Assembly (NCBI GenBank): GCA_902475415.1
Contig: CABRZK010000014.1
Span: 1-17,671, forward strand
DNA: 17,671 nt
Reading direction: 5' to 3'
Source of the DNA: an uncultured Eubacterium sp.
Lineage (GTDB): Bacteria; Bacillota; Clostridia; Lachnospirales; Lachnospiraceae
This document shows positions 15,444-17,671 of this stretch, piece by piece. Position numbers and translations under genes: made by a program. A model generated the notes under the pieces. It was not told the DNA's origin. It made no database searches and saw only the letters and a list, made by a program, of their open reading frames with translations. Each line of letters opens with the position of its first letter. Position 1 is the first letter of the stretch.

Positions 15444-15459
15444 ATAGAACTAATTCTAT
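15444..15459. promoter_or_regulatory. Inverted repeat upstream of the XRE regulator gene
   Basis: ATAGAA-CTAA-TTCTAT is a 6-4-6 inverted repeat about 52 bp before the regulator start. Size and position fit an autoregulatory operator for an XRE protein. The surrounding AT richness keeps confidence low. The 318-bp divergent spacer (15393-15710) contains this element, the SDR promoter and one more dyad; no gene is seen. Confidence 0.35.
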
Positions 15460-15571
15460 CATTATGGTTGTATATCGCATATCTTTCATTTGAGTTTTAT
15501 TGCCGTTCACTTGAATCACACACTGGTTTTACTGCTATTTTAAAATAAGCTACCATCTGATAATTCAAAAA

Positions 15572-15580
15572 TGTTATAAT
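15572..15580 (+). promoter_or_regulatory. Extended -10 promoter upstream of the SDR gene
   Basis: Plus strand TG-T-TATAAT (perfect -10 at 15575-15580 with extended TG). No good -35 is present 17 nt upstream. It would give a leader of about 125 nt. Confidence 0.45.
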
Positions 15581-15657
15581 AAATTTAGAGGAATTTCCTA
15601 TAACATAAAAAATACACACATCATCCGTACCATATTTTTAAATTTGTTATTACTCAC

Positions 15658-15671
15658 CACTTACAGAAGTG
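15658..15671. promoter_or_regulatory. Dyad element before the SDR gene
   Basis: CACTT-ACAG-AAGTG is a perfect 5-bp dyad 39 bp before the SDR ATG. It lies in the spacer of a possible second promoter, TTACTC (15650-15655) with 17 nt to TAGACT (15673-15678). That promoter is weak and the dyad short. Confidence 0.25.
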
Positions 15672-15710
15672 ATAGACTCAACTCAGACTGAGATATAAAT
15701 GGAGGTTATT

Positions 15711-16439
15711 ATGAAAACAGCCCTGATTACCGGTGCCTCACATGGAATCGGCAAAGCAATCGCACAATGTCTGGCTTCTCATGGAATTCGCCTGTTTCTG
15801 AATTGCCGTTCCTCAGAAGCCGAACTCACCACATACGCAGCACAACTGACAGAAACCTTCCAGGTTCCCTGTACTCCTCTGATCTATGATATTTCTGACC
15901 ACGATCAGGTACACGCCATGTTTGAAGAAATTCACACCATGCATGAAACAGTAGATATCCTCATCAACAATGCCGGCATCTCACATATCGGTCTGCTACA
16001 GGACATGGATATTCAGGAATGGAATCGCGTGATCAATACAAACCTGACTTCCGTTTTCTCCTGTTGCAAATATGCGATCCCTGACATGGTCTCCCGCAAA
16101 AAGGGAAAAATCATCAATATTTCTTCCATGTGGGGACTGACCGGTGCTTCCTGTGAAGTTGCCTATTCAGCCAGCAAAGGTGGCGTCAATCTCTTTACCC
16201 AGGCTCTGGCAAAAGAACTCGCACCAAGCAACATCCAGGTAAATGCCATTGCCTGCGGTGTCATAGACACCCGTATGAACGCATGCTTTGATGCCGAAGA
16301 ACGTGCAGATCTGGAAAATGAAATTCCAGCCGGTCGGTTTGCAGCACCGGAAGAAGTCGCAGCCTTTGTATATCAGCTGCTCACCGCGCCAGAATATCTG
16401 ACCGGGCAGATTATTCCTTTTGACGGCGGATATCTGTAA
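15711..16439 (+). CDS. SDR family oxidoreductase, YmfI-type (EF-P 5-aminopentanone reductase-like)
   Basis: An NAD(P)-dependent short-chain reductase. The ATG at 15711 (242 residues) has GGAGG at good spacing; the frame also opens 12 bp earlier at an ATG that overlaps this site. Motifs: cofactor loop TGASHGIG (7-14), NNAG (86-89), and the catalytic set N111, S139, Y152, K156 (YSASK). The C-terminus is DGGYL. Overall it closely resembles clostridial proteins named EF-P 5-aminopentanone reductase, which in B. subtilis (YmfI) reduces a modification on elongation factor P. FabG-like ketoreductase is the alternative, since sequence motifs alone do not fix the substrate. It is a single-gene unit with its own terminator. 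Confidence 0.85.
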   Translation: MKTALITGASHGIGKAIAQCLASHGIRLFLNCRSSEAELTTYAAQLTETFQVPCTPLIYDISDHDQVHAMFEEIHTMHETVDILINNAGISHIGLLQDMDIQEWNRVINTNLTSVFSCCKYAIPDMVSRKKGKIINISSMWGLTGASCEVAYSASKGGVNLFTQALAKELAPSNIQVNAIACGVIDTRMNACFDAEERADLENEIPAGRFAAPEEVAAFVYQLLTAPEYLTGQIIPFDGGYL

Positions 16440-16444
16440 AAAAA

Positions 16445-16497
16445 CTGTGCTACTGATACTTCCCACTGACAGGAACTATCAATAGCACAGCTTTTTT
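16445..16497. terminator. Bidirectional terminator after the SDR gene
   Basis: CTGTGCTACTGATA (16445-16458) pairs with TATCAATAGCACAG (16477-16490) apart from one mismatch, with an 18-nt loop. A TTTTTT run follows on the plus strand and an A run precedes it, so it can also serve the leftward gene at 16506. Confidence 0.8.
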
Positions 16498-16505
16498 CTT
16501 ATCTT

Positions 16506-16952
16506 CTACTTATCACAAAAACAGATATATTCTTTGTCGTAATTGCCCCACCAGGTAGTACGGCCTCGTCCACCTGCTTTTCCACTTGGCAGAAAATAAA
16601 TCGTAGAAAACAGTATTTCTTCCGCATTTAATTTTACAATAATTTTCAGAAGTTTATCATCCAGAGGGAAAATAATATCCTCCTCCAGATCTTCGGGCAT
16701 CATCAGATTCAGATATGTCTTATCTGCATCTGTCAGAACCTCATCCACCATCTCACGGGCATCAAGATCCAGTCTGTAGTAGTAGAAATCTGCAAATGCA
16801 TGATTATTTCCATACTCTTTCTTCAGATTTTTAAAATGTGCCAGCGCACGTTTTTCATCCATAACCAGTTTGACGTCTTTGTACTCTCTGAATCCGTCTG
16901 TGATTTTATCAAAATAAATGGCTCCCTGTTCCTGTAATTCAGCTATTGTCAT
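16506..16952 (-). CDS. Conserved-looking acidic protein of unknown function
   Basis: I do not recognise the family. The ATG at 16952 (148 residues) has GGAGGAACTGCG directly upstream; the frame extends 36 bp further but its first codons include this ribosome site. The protein is acidic, with no signal peptide or membrane helix. Notable stretches are a charged helix (MDEKRALAHFKNLKKEYGNN), FADFYYYRLDLDAREMVDEVL, an acidic MPEDLEEDIIFPLDDKL, and an aromatic, Gly/Arg-rich tail (GGRGRTTWWGNYDKEYICFCDK). The tail may be a functional site because of its unusual W, G, R and C content. It is a single gene between a shared terminator and the HAD gene's terminator. It is likely real, given its ribosome site and codon pattern. 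Confidence 0.7.
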   Translation of the reverse strand: MTIAELQEQGAIYFDKITDGFREYKDVKLVMDEKRALAHFKNLKKEYGNNHAFADFYYYRLDLDAREMVDEVLTDADKTYLNLMMPEDLEEDIIFPLDDKLLKIIVKLNAEEILFSTIYFLPSGKAGGRGRTTWWGNYDKEYICFCDK

Positions 16953-17058
16953 CGCAGTTCCTCCTTCATTCAAACATGCATATTTCATCTCTAACTCCGG
17001 GCAATATCTGTCTGATCCAAAATAACAACTATTTTTTTGTTCTGTTTACTGACAGAAA

Positions 17059-17086
17059 AAAGAGATGAAATTGCTTTCACCTCTTT
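17059..17086 (-). terminator. Terminator after the HAD hydrolase gene
   Basis: AAAGAGATGAAA (17059-17070) and TTTCACCTCTTT (17075-17086) form a 12-bp stem with one G-U-type mismatch and a 4-nt loop. On the minus strand it is followed by TTTTTT. It lies about 70 bp past the gene's stop. Confidence 0.75.
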
Positions 17087-17158
17087 ATTCTACAATATTT
17101 TGTATGTTTTATATACTCTTTTTTCAGTTTCTGCTGCACCATTCATATCTTTTTGCAA

Positions 17159-17671
17159 TCATTTGTGCAGGATATACTGTTCTATCGCGTAAGCGACACC
17201 ATTTTCTTCATTGGAAAGTGTCACTGCATCCGCGAGTGCCTTTATTTCATCCGATGCATTTCCCATGGCAACTCCCAGTCCTGCTGCCACCAGCATTTCT
17301 GCGTCGTTTCCACTGTCACCGACAGCCATTGATTCTTCTATTGTAGTACCAAGTTCCTTTGCAAGGAATCGCAATCCCAACCCTTTATTTACATTTGCTG
17401 CAGTAAATTCAATATTATGGAAACCACCATCCACGACACAGATATCCGGACATTTGGTCAGCATATCCCAGATTTCATCCCGATGTAAAAAAGTGCCATC
17501 TGCATTCGGAATAAAATTCAGTGTCACTTTTTGAATTTTTGCTTTTCCACTTTTTACATACCCGATCAGATCCGGCAGTTCATGACGACCTTCCAGGAAA
17601 TGGTTCACAATGTGTTCCGGAAGCCCCAGTTTCCACACATAATCGTACACCGAAACCGGCGTATAATTATG
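17159..17671 (-). CDS. Cof-type HAD-IIB phosphatase, partial (5' end outside window)
   Basis: The frame is open without a stop to the window edge, so the N-terminal part, including the catalytic DxD, is missing; a GTG at 17650 is internal, not a start. The visible 171 residues cover the end of the cap domain and the C-terminal core. NKGLGLRFLAKELG carries the conserved motif III lysine, and MAVGDSGNDAEML is the metal-binding motif IV. The sequence continues with VAMGNASDEIKALADAVT and SNEENGVAYAIE, typical of Cof/YidA-like sugar-phosphate or nucleotide phosphatases. The substrate cannot be told from this part. A terminator follows. Confidence 0.9.
   Translation of the reverse strand, partial: HNYTPVSVYDYVWKLGLPEHIVNHFLEGRHELPDLIGYVKSGKAKIQKVTLNFIPNADGTFLHRDEIWDMLTKCPDICVVDGGFHNIEFTAANVNKGLGLRFLAKELGTTIEESMAVGDSGNDAEMLVAAGLGVAMGNASDEIKALADAVTLSNEENGVAYAIEQYILHK

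Overview
The window looks like ordinary chromosome from a low-GC, Gram-positive Clostridia member, most likely a Lachnospiraceae gut anaerobe. This rests on the gene set (DUF5711, CvpA, SPOCS/LysM and PrcB-domain proteins, Ddl-MurF, a YmfI-type reductase), strong AGGAGG-type ribosome sites, TTGACA/TATAAT promoters, and AT-rich spacers with hairpin-plus-T terminators. No tRNA gene, CRISPR array, insertion sequence, prophage or toxin-antitoxin pair was seen. The species call is inference.

Layout, left to right. (1) 1-205: tandem strong leftward promoters and a leader that appear to drive an rRNA operon lying left of the window. (2) 266-3909: a leftward envelope cluster. It holds a membrane-anchored LysM protein whose cytoplasmic half resembles a catalytically dead MPN/JAMM domain, a DUF5711 membrane protein, and a CvpA-family membrane protein, closed by a strong terminator. 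(3) 3975-5905: a leftward pair, a PLP aminotransferase and an Sfp-type phosphopantetheinyl transferase. (4) 5960-7344: a divergent GntR/FCD regulator with operator-like palindromes at its promoter, followed by a GatB/YqeY protein. (5) 7378-8773: a CwlO/PcsB-like NlpC/P60 peptidoglycan hydrolase with a clean promoter and a WalR-like box. (6) 8779-10812: a PrcB-domain putative lipoprotein and a SPOCS (DUF3794)+LysM protein resembling the spore-coat factor SipL. (7) 10874-11841: rightward plsC. (8) 11893-14434: leftward ddl-murF, overlapping by 8 bp. (9) 14505-15392: an XRE-type regulator, divergent from (10) 15711-16497: an SDR reductase of the EF-P 5-aminopentanone reductase (YmfI) type. (11) 16506-16952: an unrecognised acidic protein. 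(12) 17059-17671: the 3' part of a Cof-type HAD phosphatase cut by the window edge.

The theme is cell-envelope construction and remodelling: D-Ala-D-Ala synthesis and ligation, peptidoglycan hydrolysis, LysM binding, phosphatidic acid synthesis and a probable spore-envelope protein. Housekeeping and regulatory genes are interspersed.

I see no complete, clearly novel multi-gene system. The observations most worth a second look are the apparent pseudo-MPN domain fused through a transmembrane segment to LysM next to DUF5711 and cvpA, the near-identical repeats at the aminotransferase promoter, and the WalR-like box before the hydrolase. All promoter and operator calls were made by eye.
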